Both the position numbers and the translations under genes were made by a program. 50,937 nt of DNA, from assembly GCA_021802945.1 (NCBI GenBank), contig JAJZRE010000011.1:1-50937 (forward strand), read 5' to 3'. Shown in pieces: positions 18,778-26,510 of the stretch; within the stretch, counting starts at the first letter, position 1, and every line of letters begins with the position of its first letter. Under the pieces are notes generated by a model. The model saw only the letters and a list, made by a program, of their open reading frames with translations. It was not told the DNA's origin and searched no databases. The DNA comes from Pseudomonadota bacterium (GTDB lineage Bacteria; Pseudomonadota; Gammaproteobacteria; Burkholderiales; Thiobacillaceae).

Positions 18778-19311
18778 ATGAGCATTCTGCAGACCGTCAC
18801 GCCCGAAACCGCAACCGGCGAAGTCGCCGAAATTTACGCCCAGATCCAGAACGCCTGGGGACACGTGCCCACCGCTATCCAGGTGTTCAGCGCCAACCCG
18901 TTTCTGCTGAAACACCAGTGGGAGTACTACGGCAGCATCATGCAGCATCCCTCGCTGTCGATGCCGCTGACGGCGTGCATCCGCATGCTGGTGTCGCAGG
19001 CCGGCCATTGCGATTACTGCATCGACATGAACGCCGGCATGCTGATCAACGCGGCCGGCTGGACACCCGAGCAGGTCGCGGCCACGCGCGCCGATTTCAA
19101 CGACAGCCCGCTGAGCGGCGCGGAAAAAATCCTGCTCGGGCTGGTGCTGAAGATGACGCGTGATTCCAGCGGCGCGACGTCCGCCGACCTGCAGGCCGCG
19201 CGCGATGCAGGCTGGTCGGATGGCGACATCCTCGATGCGGTGAATCATGGCGCACGCATGGTGGCGGGTGACATCGTCATCAACGGCTTCAAGGTCGAAC
19301 GCGACTTCTGA
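18778..19311 (+). CDS. Carboxymuconolactone decarboxylase / AhpD-like family protein
   Basis: The 177-residue helical protein belongs to the CMD superfamily. It has the redox dithiol motif CDYC (about residues 80-83), as in AhpD, but the His usually four positions after the second Cys is Asn (CDYCIDMN). Peroxidase-coupled reductase activity is therefore uncertain. AGGAG lies about 7 bp upstream of the start. It is the third gene in the tetR-controlled operon, consistent with a stress or electrophile response. Confidence 0.88.
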   Translation: MSILQTVTPETATGEVAEIYAQIQNAWGHVPTAIQVFSANPFLLKHQWEYYGSIMQHPSLSMPLTACIRMLVSQAGHCDYCIDMNAGMLINAAGWTPEQVAATRADFNDSPLSGAEKILLGLVLKMTRDSSGATSADLQAARDAGWSDGDILDAVNHGARMVAGDIVINGFKVERDF

Positions 19312-19331
19312 GGCCGGATCGGCTTCAGCGG

Positions 19332-19362
19332 GCGCCGCTGTCGTGCGGCCCTACAGCGGCGC
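19332..19362. other. Perfect 10-bp hairpin in the gap between the CMD-family gene and the next ORF
   Basis: GCGCCGCTGT (19332-19341) and ACAGCGGCGC (19353-19362) are exact inverted repeats around an 11-base loop. No T run follows. It may end the tetR operon by a Rho-dependent route or block 3' exonucleases. Otherwise the 102-bp gap shows nothing. Confidence 0.45.
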
Positions 19363-19413
19363 TCCGACATGGCCGTTAGTGATCGGTAGGACAATGTCAT
19401 CGGGAGCCCTGCC

Positions 19414-19767
19414 ATGAACGTTACCCTGCACGACAAATCGCTGGAGGTTCGACTCACCGCTGCAGCGCGGAAGGCGCTTGCCTTGCGTGAAAAACCGCTG
19501 GTGGCCGAGATGGAGCTGCTGTTTTCCTGCCTGCTGCGCAAGCGGGTGTACTTCGGCGAGGCGGCGGAGCAGTCCACCCCGGTCAACGATCGCCTCGCGG
19601 TGCGCTTCAAGCCCATCATGACCCGCCGCTGCGGCGTGGCGGAAGGCGGGGCGACCCCGCCTTCCGAAGGTTTTCCGCTCGAGAACCCGCGCCCCTACGT
19701 GCCCAACTGGCTGGCGATCGACTACCGGCGGGGCCGGTGGGTCGGCGAGTTCGGCTACGCCGGCTGA
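19414..19767 (+). CDS. Conserved hypothetical protein
   Basis: The 117 residues are soluble, with no signal peptide or membrane helix. I do not recognise a named domain. The N-terminal half (MNVTLHDKSLEVRLTAAARK...) and the Cys-containing MELLFSCLLRKRVYFGE are followed by a Pro-rich tail ending PNWLAIDYRRGRWVGEFGYAG. GGGAGCCCTGCC upstream offers a weak ribosome binding site. The base composition matches its neighbours. It stands alone between the tetR operon and the diguanylate cyclase. Confidence 0.7.
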   Translation: MNVTLHDKSLEVRLTAAARKALALREKPLVAEMELLFSCLLRKRVYFGEAAEQSTPVNDRLAVRFKPIMTRRCGVAEGGATPPSEGFPLENPRPYVPNWLAIDYRRGRWVGEFGYAG

Positions 19768-19846
19768 AGATTTCCAACGGATCTGTGGCGTCAGACTGTG
19801 GAGACCGGCAGGCAGCACGCTGGCCAGCGCCGGGCGGTCCGCCACT

Positions 19847-19873
19847 TAAAGTTTGCGTCTCACGGACCGATAC
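19847..19873 (+). promoter_or_regulatory. Sigma-28 (FliA)-like promoter for the diguanylate cyclase
   Basis: TAAAGTTT (19847-19854), an 11-bp spacer and ACCGATAC (19866-19873) match the FliA consensus TAAAGTTT-N11-GCCGATAA at 14 of 16 positions. The diguanylate cyclase ATG lies about 110 bp downstream. The rest of the gap 19768-19989 shows no gene. Confidence 0.65.
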
Positions 19874-19989
19874 CGTTGTCTCGATAAGAACGGCATATGC
19901 GCGTGACGCGTTTCAGATGATGTTTCTTCCAGGCGAACGACCGATTGTATGGGCGACAACGGGCTCCAGGCATATCAGGGGCCGCCGGC

Positions 19990-21090
19990 ATGAATAAGGT
20001 CGACGATTCTTCGCAATCCGTCGATCTCGAATTGGCGCAATGCCACATCCGGGTGTTCGTCGCGCTGCCCATCCTGATCGTCTGGTATCTGTTCTGGTAT
20101 GTGCAGGCGCGCAGCACCGAGGCCAATACCGGTCTGGCGTGCTTGTGCGTGTTCTACGCCTTCGCGCTGGCGCATTGGGCCCATGTGAAACGCTACCCGG
20201 GCATCCATCCCCGGCGGCGGGCCCTGGCGATTGTCATGGATCAGCTGGGCTGTTTCATCGGGATGCTGCTTACCCGGAAGCTGGGGGCAATCATTGTCTT
20301 TCTGAATCTCTGGATTTCGCTGGGCAACGGAATCCGGTTCGGCGTGAAATGGATGGCCCTGTCCGCCACCCTCGCGGCCACAGGGCTGATCGTCCTGGGC
20401 GTGGTGTCGGATTACTGGAGCCCGCGCCCCATCTGGATCATCAGCCTGGTATTGCTCAACACGGCGATCCCGGCCTATGTGGCGAGCCTGATCCGGGGTT
20501 TTCACGACGGCCGGGCCAGGCTCGCCCAGTATGCCGACCACATGGAGAAAATGGCGTTGAAGGACGCCCTGACCGGATTGCCGAACCGGTCGGCGTTGTT
20601 CGACGAGTTCGAGAAGGCCGGTTCCTACGCCCGGCGAATGGGCTCGGCCCTTGCCGTGCTGTACTTCGATCTGGATGGATTCAAGCAGGTCAATGATACG
20701 CTCGGGCATGCGCAGGGCGACATGCTGCTCAGGGAAACGGCAAACCGCGCGCACGCCGTGCTGAGAGGCGAGGACGTGCTGGCCCGGTTTGGCGGGGATG
20801 AGTTTGTCGTGCTGCTGCGGGTGCATGATTCCGGAGAACGGGCCCGCAGGGTCGCGGAGCGGATTCGGCAATCCATCGCCTCCATCGGGTATATCGACGG
20901 CAATCCGGTCGACGTGACCGCCTCCGTCGGCATCGTGGTGGTGAGCGGCGCGGATGCCGCCCGGATAGGGGCCGAACAGATCGTCCACGCGGCGGACCTG
21001 AACATGTATGCGGCCAAGAAGGACGGCAAGAACCAGATCGTGCTGACCACGCTCTCGAGCGAAATCAGGCTGGCTGCCCGCGTGGCCTAA
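19990..21090 (+). CDS. Membrane-anchored diguanylate cyclase (GGDEF)
   Basis: The 366 residues start with about six membrane segments (residues about 18-175), followed by a GGDEF domain that makes cyclic di-GMP from two GTP. The active-site motif GGDEF is intact at 268-272, with an RxxD product-inhibition site (RGED, 259-262) the canonical five residues upstream. No EAL domain is present. The upstream FliA-type promoter ties it to the flagellar regulon, a plausible setting for the motile-to-sessile switch. The stop overlaps the convergent tatD stop. Confidence 0.95.
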   Translation: MNKVDDSSQSVDLELAQCHIRVFVALPILIVWYLFWYVQARSTEANTGLACLCVFYAFALAHWAHVKRYPGIHPRRRALAIVMDQLGCFIGMLLTRKLGAIIVFLNLWISLGNGIRFGVKWMALSATLAATGLIVLGVVSDYWSPRPIWIISLVLLNTAIPAYVASLIRGFHDGRARLAQYADHMEKMALKDALTGLPNRSALFDEFEKAGSYARRMGSALAVLYFDLDGFKQVNDTLGHAQGDMLLRETANRAHAVLRGEDVLARFGGDEFVVLLRVHDSGERARRVAERIRQSIASIGYIDGNPVDVTASVGIVVVSGADAARIGAEQIVHAADLNMYAAKKDGKNQIVLTTLSSEIRLAARVA

Positions 21091-21935
21091 ACCGGGTCGG
21101 GAGGTCCCCCGTTTCCGGCTGCTGCAACCGCATCGTCCGCCAGGCCGAACACCGCGCGTGCATTCCGCGTGGTGGCCCGGGCCACCGCGTCGGGGTCGAG
21201 ACCGCGCAACTCGGCCAGTACCCGCGCGATGCGAGGCAATTCGCCCGGCGCGTTGCGGCCGCGTCCGATCCACACCGGCGGAATGTCGGGACTGTCGGTT
21301 TCCAGCACGAGGGCTTCCAGCGGCAGGTCGACCGCCAGCCGCCGCAGGTTGTTGGCGCGCGGCCAGGTGAACGCGCCCCCGAAGCCCAGCTTGAAGCCCA
21401 GCTTGATGAATTCGTCCGCCTGCTGCGGGCTGCCGTTGAAGGCATGGGCGATGCCGCCGCGCACGCGGACCTTCCGCAGGTGCTTGAGCAATGGGTCGTT
21501 GGCACGGCGGCCGTGCAGCAGCACCGGCAGGTCGAATTCCTGCGCGATCTTCAGCTGTTCGACGTAGAAATATTCCTGGGTGGCGTAGTCGAGATCGCGC
21601 ACGAACAGATCGAGCCCGATCTCGCCTACCGCCACCGGGCGCTGCGCCCCGATCTGCGCGCGCAGGTCGGCGAGGTGCTCCGGGCGGTGCGCATGGATGT
21701 ACATCGGGTGCAGGCCCCACGCCGGCAGGCAGCCGGGGTAGCGGGCGCAGGTGGCGGCGACCGCGGCGAAGTTGTCGCGGCTGACGGCGGGGACGATCTG
21801 CACGCCGACGCCGCCGGCGACGGCGCGCGCGTACTCGGCATCGCGGTCGGCGTCGAATTCGGCCGCGTCGAGGTGGCAGTGGGTGTCGATAAAAAACGGC
21901 ACCGCGTCGGGTGCCGTTTTTGCATTGCCAGTCAC
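21087..21935 (-). CDS. TatD family metal-dependent hydrolase/DNase
   Basis: The product (282 residues from GTG 21935) is a TIM-barrel TatD hydrolase: FIDTHCHLD at the N terminus, HPMYIHAHRPEHL, VGEIGLDL, PVLLHGRRA and LETDSPDIPP. E. coli TatD acts as a 3'-5' DNase; other members are deacetylases. The start is uncertain: GTG at 21935 follows the upstream stop by 4 bp, while GTG at 21902 lies within the hairpin at 21891-21921 and would still encode the first conserved motif. No ribosome binding site stands out for either. Confidence 0.9.
   Translation of the reverse strand: MTGNAKTAPDAVPFFIDTHCHLDAAEFDADRDAEYARAVAGGVGVQIVPAVSRDNFAAVAATCARYPGCLPAWGLHPMYIHAHRPEHLADLRAQIGAQRPVAVGEIGLDLFVRDLDYATQEYFYVEQLKIAQEFDLPVLLHGRRANDPLLKHLRKVRVRGGIAHAFNGSPQQADEFIKLGFKLGFGGAFTWPRANNLRRLAVDLPLEALVLETDSPDIPPVWIGRGRNAPGELPRIARVLAELRGLDPDAVARATTRNARAVFGLADDAVAAAGNGGPPDPV
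21891..21921 (-). terminator. Intrinsic terminator hairpin embedded in the 5' end of tatD
   Basis: AAAAACGGCACC (21892-21903) and GGTGCCGTTTTT (21910-21921) pair perfectly over a 6-base loop. On the minus strand the hairpin ends in six T residues. It lies 19 bp after the Bax-inhibitor gene stop, where its terminator would be expected, and inside the annotated tatD start region. Confidence 0.75.
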
Positions 21936-21939
21936 GCGC

Positions 21940-22605
21940 TTAGTCGTTGCTGGCAAAGCCCAGCAGCTGCAGCAGGCTGGTGAACAGGTTGAAGATGGCC
22001 ACGAACAGCGTGACCGTCGCCATGATGTAGTTGGTCTCGCCGCCGTGGATGATGTTGCTGGTCTCGTACAGGATGAGGCCGGACATCAGCAGCACGAACA
22101 TCGCCGACACGGCCAGCGACAGGCCGGGCAGGTGGAAGAAGATCGCGCCCAGGCCCGCGAGGAAGGCGACCAGGATGCCGACCATGAGGAAGCCGCCCAT
22201 GAAGCTGAAGTCCTTGCGGGTGGTCATCACATAGGCCGACAGGCCGAGGAAGATCGCGGCGGTGCCGCCCATCGCCATCATCACGACCTGCGCGCCGTTG
22301 GGCATCGCCAGATAGGCGCTGAGGATGGGGCCGAGCGTGTAGCCCATGAAGCCGGTGAGGCCGAACACGAAGGCGATGCCGAGCCCGCTGTTGCGGAACT
22401 TGGTGGTGAGGAACAGCAGGCCGTAGTAGCCGACCAGCGTGAGGATGATGCCGGGGTGCGGCAGGCCCAGCGCCATCGCCGCGCCGGCGGTCGCCGCGGC
22501 AAACGCCAGCGTCATCGACAGCAGCATGTAGGTGTTGCGGACGACCTTGTTGGTCGACGAGACCGCAGACGTGCTGCGGCCGAGGGTAGTGACGTTCTGG
22601 TTCAT
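21940..22605 (-). CDS. Bax inhibitor-1 (YbhL/YccA) family membrane protein
   Basis: The 221 residues contain seven predicted membrane segments and match the BI-1/TMBIM family, including LGLPHPGIILTLVGYYGLLFL, FGLTGFMGYTLGPIL and the closing DTSNIIHGG-like stretch (YETSNIIHGGETNYIMATVTLFVAIFN), where acidic residues control pH-sensitive Ca2+ leak in the family. Physiological role in bacteria is not settled. It is followed by an intrinsic terminator and tatD. Confidence 0.93.
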   Translation of the reverse strand: MNQNVTTLGRSTSAVSSTNKVVRNTYMLLSMTLAFAAATAGAAMALGLPHPGIILTLVGYYGLLFLTTKFRNSGLGIAFVFGLTGFMGYTLGPILSAYLAMPNGAQVVMMAMGGTAAIFLGLSAYVMTTRKDFSFMGGFLMVGILVAFLAGLGAIFFHLPGLSLAVSAMFVLLMSGLILYETSNIIHGGETNYIMATVTLFVAIFNLFTSLLQLLGFASND

Positions 22606-22672
22606 GAAACCTCCGGGTAAGACTCAAGGTGTACTGTAATGGATCGATTCTAGCCCAGCAAGTTCCGAACGC

Positions 22673-23836
22673 CTACTTGACGGGCATTGCGTCCGGATGC
22701 CAGCCCAGCAGGAGGTACAGCGTTGCGAATCCCAGCACGTAGGCCACCGGCACGTGCCAGCCCTCGCGCAGCCAGGCGAGCGTGTCCTTCGCCTGCGGAT
22801 ACAGGTTCGACATGGCTACTCCGGCGCTGGAGCCGAACCAGATCATGGAGCCGCCGAAACCGACCGCGAAGGCCAGCATCCCCCAGTCGTAGCCGCCCTG
22901 GTACAGGGCCAGCGCGGTGAGCGGGATGTTGTCGAACACGGCGGAGACGAAGCCGAGGCCGAAGGTCGTGTGCGCCGAAGGCAGCGGCAGCGCCTTCACC
23001 GGCATCAGGCTGGCGGACAGCACCAATGCAATCAGGAACAGCGCACCCTTCACCGACTTGCTGACTTCACCCCACGGCGTCGGGCGGATGAAGCCGCCGA
23101 GGACGATCGCCGCCCACACGCCGGCGGCGGGAAAATCCAGCCCGATGTTGGCGGCGATCGCGCCGCCGATGATGAGCCCGACGATCGCCAGCTGGCCCCA
23201 GTCCAGCCGCAGGTGCGCGGGCGGATTCTTCATGACGGGGTGGTGGCGCTGCTGCGCCCTGGCCGCGACGATGCCGGAGAAGATCACCGCCACGGTGGAT
23301 GCGATGAAGGCATCGGCCACGTGGATCGCCGGCACGCCGGCGATCCACATCATGGTCGTGGTGGTGTCGCCGACCACCGAGCCGGCGCCGCCCGCGTTGC
23401 TGGCCGCGACGATTCCCGCCAGGTAGCCGACGCTGACCTTGTGCCTGTAGACGTGCCCGGCCACCACGCCGCCGATGATGGCGGCCGCGATGTTGTCGAG
23501 GAAGGTCGAGATCACCGCCACCAGCACCAGCAGCACGAAGCCGCCCTTCCAGTCGTCCGGCAGGAAGCGCGGCAGCCAGTCCGGCACTCTGGACAACTCG
23601 AAATGCCGCGCCAGGATGGCGAAGCCCAGCAGCAGCCCCAGCAGGTTCAGCACCAGCCTTTCCTCGTGCAGGAAGTGGGCGATCAGGTCCATGTCCTGCG
23701 CCACCAGCCCCTTGTAGAGCGTGATGACGAGCAGGCCGCCTACCGCGACCTCGAGGTTGCGCCTGTGAAAGATCGCCACCCCCAGCAGGGTGAAGGCGAA
23801 CAGGAAGAATTCGACGGGAATGTTCAGCAGCGGCAT
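22673..23836 (-). CDS. nhaD: NhaD-type Na+/H+ antiporter (ion transporter superfamily)
   Basis: The 387-residue protein has about ten membrane segments. The diagnostic stretch SNAGGAGSVVGDTTTTMMW (about residues 146-164) closely matches the NAGGAWSPIGDVTTTML motif of NhaD antiporters, and the second repeat has FVSAVFDNIPLTALAL. NhaD exports Na+ or Li+ in exchange for protons. It is shorter than many NhaD proteins (about 450-480), mainly at the N terminus, so the substrate is inferred. Eight bp separate it from the upstream CPA2 antiporter gene: a two-antiporter operon. Confidence 0.82.
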   Translation of the reverse strand: MPLLNIPVEFFLFAFTLLGVAIFHRRNLEVAVGGLLVITLYKGLVAQDMDLIAHFLHEERLVLNLLGLLLGFAILARHFELSRVPDWLPRFLPDDWKGGFVLLVLVAVISTFLDNIAAAIIGGVVAGHVYRHKVSVGYLAGIVAASNAGGAGSVVGDTTTTMMWIAGVPAIHVADAFIASTVAVIFSGIVAARAQQRHHPVMKNPPAHLRLDWGQLAIVGLIIGGAIAANIGLDFPAAGVWAAIVLGGFIRPTPWGEVSKSVKGALFLIALVLSASLMPVKALPLPSAHTTFGLGFVSAVFDNIPLTALALYQGGYDWGMLAFAVGFGGSMIWFGSSAGVAMSNLYPQAKDTLAWLREGWHVPVAYVLGFATLYLLLGWHPDAMPVK

Positions 23837-23843
23837 GGCAAGC

Positions 23844-25070
23844 TCAGATGCGGGCGGGGCGGGAATAATAAGCCTTCAGCAGGAAAGGCGGGGCGACCGT
23901 GGTGAGCGCGATGACGATCAGCAGCGCGGCGTAGGTCTCGGCGTCGAGGATGCCCTGGTTCAGGCCCAGCTGCGCGAAGATCAGGCCGACCTCGCCGCGC
24001 GGCACCATCGCCAGGCCGATGGCGACCTGGCGGAAGCGGCGCTCGCGGATGAAGAAACCCGCGGCGAGCTTGCCGAGGAAGGCCACCACGATCAGCGCGC
24101 CGCCCAGCTGCCAGACGCGCGCCGATCCCCAGTCCACGGTGTTCAGGTTGAGCGAGACGCCGACCATGACGAAGAACAGCGGCGCGAAGGTGTGGATCAG
24201 CGGGCGCATCTGCTCTTCCAGCTTGTGCGCCAGCTGCGGGCTGGGGGCGAACCAGCGGTCGAGCGCCGGCATGCCGAGCCGATGCATGACGTTGAAGCGG
24301 AAGTGCTGCGACAGCGCGATCCCGGCGGCGAAGCCGCCCATGATGAGCGGCGCGCCGACCGCGTGCGCCAGCCAGGAAAACAGCAGGACCAGCGCCAGCG
24401 CCATGGTGATGAGCAGCCCGGGCGTGGCGGCGCGCTGGTCGTAGTGGTCGATGATGCCGCCCGCCAGCCTGGCGACCAGCGGCGAGAGCAGCATGAACAG
24501 CACGATGAAGAGCGCCACCTTGCTGGTGGCGGCGAGCGAGACCTCTCCCTGCACGGCGAACTGGTACAGGAAGGCGAGCGCGAGCACGCCGAGGATGTCG
24601 TCCAGCACCGCTGCGCCGATGACGATCTGCGCCTCGTCCTCGTGACGTTTCCCCAAGTCGTCCAGCACCCGCACCGTGATGCCGATGCTGGTGGCCGTCA
24701 GCGTGCCGCCGATGAACAGCGCCACCAGGTTGCCGAGCCCGAAGCCCCAGCGGCATACCGCGTAGCCGAGCACGAAGGGCAGCACGAAGCCGACCACCGC
24801 CACCACGACCGGCTTGATGCCGGACCGGGCGAGGCGGAACAGGTCGGTGTCCATGCCGACCTCGAACAGCAGCAGGATGATGCCGATTTCGGCCAGCAGC
24901 TTCATCGTCGCGTCGGGCGTGATCCAGCCCAGCAGCGACGGCCCCACCAGCAGGCCGGCCAGCAGTTCGCCGATCACCGAGGGAATGCCGTGGCGCCCCG
25001 CGATTTCCGAAAACAGCCGCGCGGCGATGAGGATGATGGCGAGATACAGGAAGAATTGGTGGAGTTCCAT
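23844..25070 (-). CDS. CPA2 family cation:proton antiporter (KefB-like, no NAD-binding domain)
   Basis: The 408 residues, with about twelve membrane segments, match the Na+/H+ exchanger domain of the CPA2 family: FSEIAGRHGIPSVIGELLAGLLVGPSLLG near the N terminus and IGAAVLDDILGVLAL with the paired Asp of ion-binding helix 5. The cytosolic TrkA-N domain of KefB/KefC is absent. Substrate may be K+ or Na+. The ATG at 25070 is preferred because the upstream in-frame extension lacks family similarity. It is co-transcribed with the NhaD-type gene. Confidence 0.9.
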   Translation of the reverse strand: MELHQFFLYLAIILIAARLFSEIAGRHGIPSVIGELLAGLLVGPSLLGWITPDATMKLLAEIGIILLLFEVGMDTDLFRLARSGIKPVVVAVVGFVLPFVLGYAVCRWGFGLGNLVALFIGGTLTATSIGITVRVLDDLGKRHEDEAQIVIGAAVLDDILGVLALAFLYQFAVQGEVSLAATSKVALFIVLFMLLSPLVARLAGGIIDHYDQRAATPGLLITMALALVLLFSWLAHAVGAPLIMGGFAAGIALSQHFRFNVMHRLGMPALDRWFAPSPQLAHKLEEQMRPLIHTFAPLFFVMVGVSLNLNTVDWGSARVWQLGGALIVVAFLGKLAAGFFIRERRFRQVAIGLAMVPRGEVGLIFAQLGLNQGILDAETYAALLIVIALTTVAPPFLLKAYYSRPARI

Positions 25071-25535
25071 GCAGGGGGCCTGGTCGGATTCGAAGGGCGG
25101 GGCAGGCGCATCGCTTGTTGTGATTGGAGCCTGCGACAAGGGGCCGGAGCCGAACCTATCCTAACGTATCGCGTGGCCATGCTGAACCCTCCAGCTTGCG
25201 CATGGCAAATGTTTTGTGCAAACATAAAAGTGCGCCCGCCTGTCATCCCGAGGGAGTTGGGATTGTCAGGCGGCAAGCACATCATCCTGCGCCCCGGCAT
25301 GCTGGCGCGTCGTGAACCAGGCTTTCCCTTCAGCGCGTTCAAGGCCGCGCGCTCACTGCCGGGTGGCGGCCCTCATTGAAGGGGGACGGTTGCATTTGGC
25401 GTGCGGCTCCCGTACAGGCAAGGACGGCCCCGCCGCACTTCGTCCGGGCTGGCTTGCATGACTGGGCGGGGAATCTTCGGTTGGCCGGCGTGCCAACAAA
25501 AAATATTGTGCAATATATTTAATTTTGAATGAGTC
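25071..25535. promoter_or_regulatory. 465-bp divergent intergenic region upstream of both the antiporter and sucrose operons
   Basis: There is no gene here. Two palindromes share the core TTGTGCAA: ATGTTT-TGTGC-AAACAT at 25209-25225 and ATATTG-TG-CAATAT at 25503-25516. A hairpin combines CGCCTG (25237-25242) with CAGGCG (25267-25272) and ATCCC with GGGAT. The last 45 bp before the fructokinase start are strongly A+T-rich, unlike the surroundings, as expected for a promoter. Confidence 0.55.
25503..25516 (+). promoter_or_regulatory. Palindromic operator candidate before the fructokinase gene
   Basis: ATATTG-TG-CAATAT is a perfect palindrome in the A+T-rich stretch 20 bp upstream of the fructokinase ATG. 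Its core TTGTGCAA recurs at 25214-25221, inside another palindrome. The binding protein is unknown. Confidence 0.45.
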
Positions 25536-26510
25536 ATGAATACGCCGAGTGAAGCGACTGCCATGCGTTCGTCCGACGATGCCTTCCAATCGGCAGACCA
25601 GACCGTGATCGCCTTCGGCGAAACCCTGGTCGACCAGTTTCGCGACCGCAACGTGCTGGGCGGCGCGCCGTTCAACGTGGCGTGCCACCTCGCCGCGCTG
25701 GGTGCGCATCCGGTGCTGGTGACGCGGGCAGGCAAGGACGCGCTGGGCGACCAGTTGTTGCGGGCGATGGGAAAACGCGGACTCGATCTGCGCGGCGTGC
25801 AGCGCGATCCGGCGCGTCCGACCGGGCGGGTCAAGGTGACCGAAACCGCCCGCGGCCACACGTTCGACATCCTCCCTGAACAGGCCTATGACCACATCCA
25901 TGCCAGCCTCGCGCGCATGGTGGGCTTGTCCCTGCATCCGAAAATGGTCTACTTCGGCACCCTTTCGCAGCGTGGCGACTCCCGCCGCGCGCTGCGCGAA
26001 TTGCTGGGCACGGTCGATGCCTGTGCCTTTCTGGATGTCAACCTGCGCGACCCCTGGGTGGACGCGGACACGCTGCGCTGGTCGCTGCGGCAGGCCAGCG
26101 TGGTCAAGCTCAACGAGGACGAGCTTGATCGAATCTGCAATCTCTTCTCGCTCGACGGCGCCACCCCGCAAGCCCGGGCCGCGGCGCTGGTGTCGAGCTT
26201 CGCCTTGAAGCGGGTGGTGGTGACCCGCGGCGGGGCGGGCGCCTGGACGCTTGATGCCGCCGGGCGCATCGAGTCGGTGGCCGGCGTGCCGCTGTCCGGG
26301 GTCGTCGACACCGTCGGCGCGGGCGACGGCTTTGCCGCGGTCTTCATGTTCGGCATGCTGCGCGGCTGGCCGCTGGCCGACACGCTGGCGCGTGCTGATG
26401 CCTTTGCCCGCGCGTTGTGCGGGATCCGCGGCGCGGTGCCGGCCACACAGGATTTCTACCGCCCGTTCATTCACGACTGGAAACTCGAAACGGAGGGAGG
26501 ACGTGCGTGA
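25536..26510 (+). CDS. Fructokinase, PfkB family
   Basis: The 324-residue PfkB sugar kinase phosphorylates fructose released by sucrose synthase, judging from context. It has FGETLVDQF near residue 28, NVLGGAPFNVACHLAALGA (substrate glycines), and the C-terminal PfkB signature DTVGAGDGFAAVFMFGML (about 270-287) with the catalytic Asp and anion hole. A further ATG ten codons in is possible. Its 3' end overlaps the SPS start by 8 bp. Fructokinase beside SPS and sucrose synthase is known in methylotrophic and lithotrophic betaproteobacteria. Confidence 0.92.
   Translation: MNTPSEATAMRSSDDAFQSADQTVIAFGETLVDQFRDRNVLGGAPFNVACHLAALGAHPVLVTRAGKDALGDQLLRAMGKRGLDLRGVQRDPARPTGRVKVTETARGHTFDILPEQAYDHIHASLARMVGLSLHPKMVYFGTLSQRGDSRRALRELLGTVDACAFLDVNLRDPWVDADTLRWSLRQASVVKLNEDELDRICNLFSLDGATPQARAAALVSSFALKRVVVTRGGAGAWTLDAAGRIESVAGVPLSGVVDTVGAGDGFAAVFMFGMLRGWPLADTLARADAFARALCGIRGAVPATQDFYRPFIHDWKLETEGGRA

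Noticed and set aside
25230..25275. Terminator in the antiporter/fructokinase gap
   Set aside because: The hairpin has an internal mismatch and no T run on either strand, and both flanking genes point away from it.
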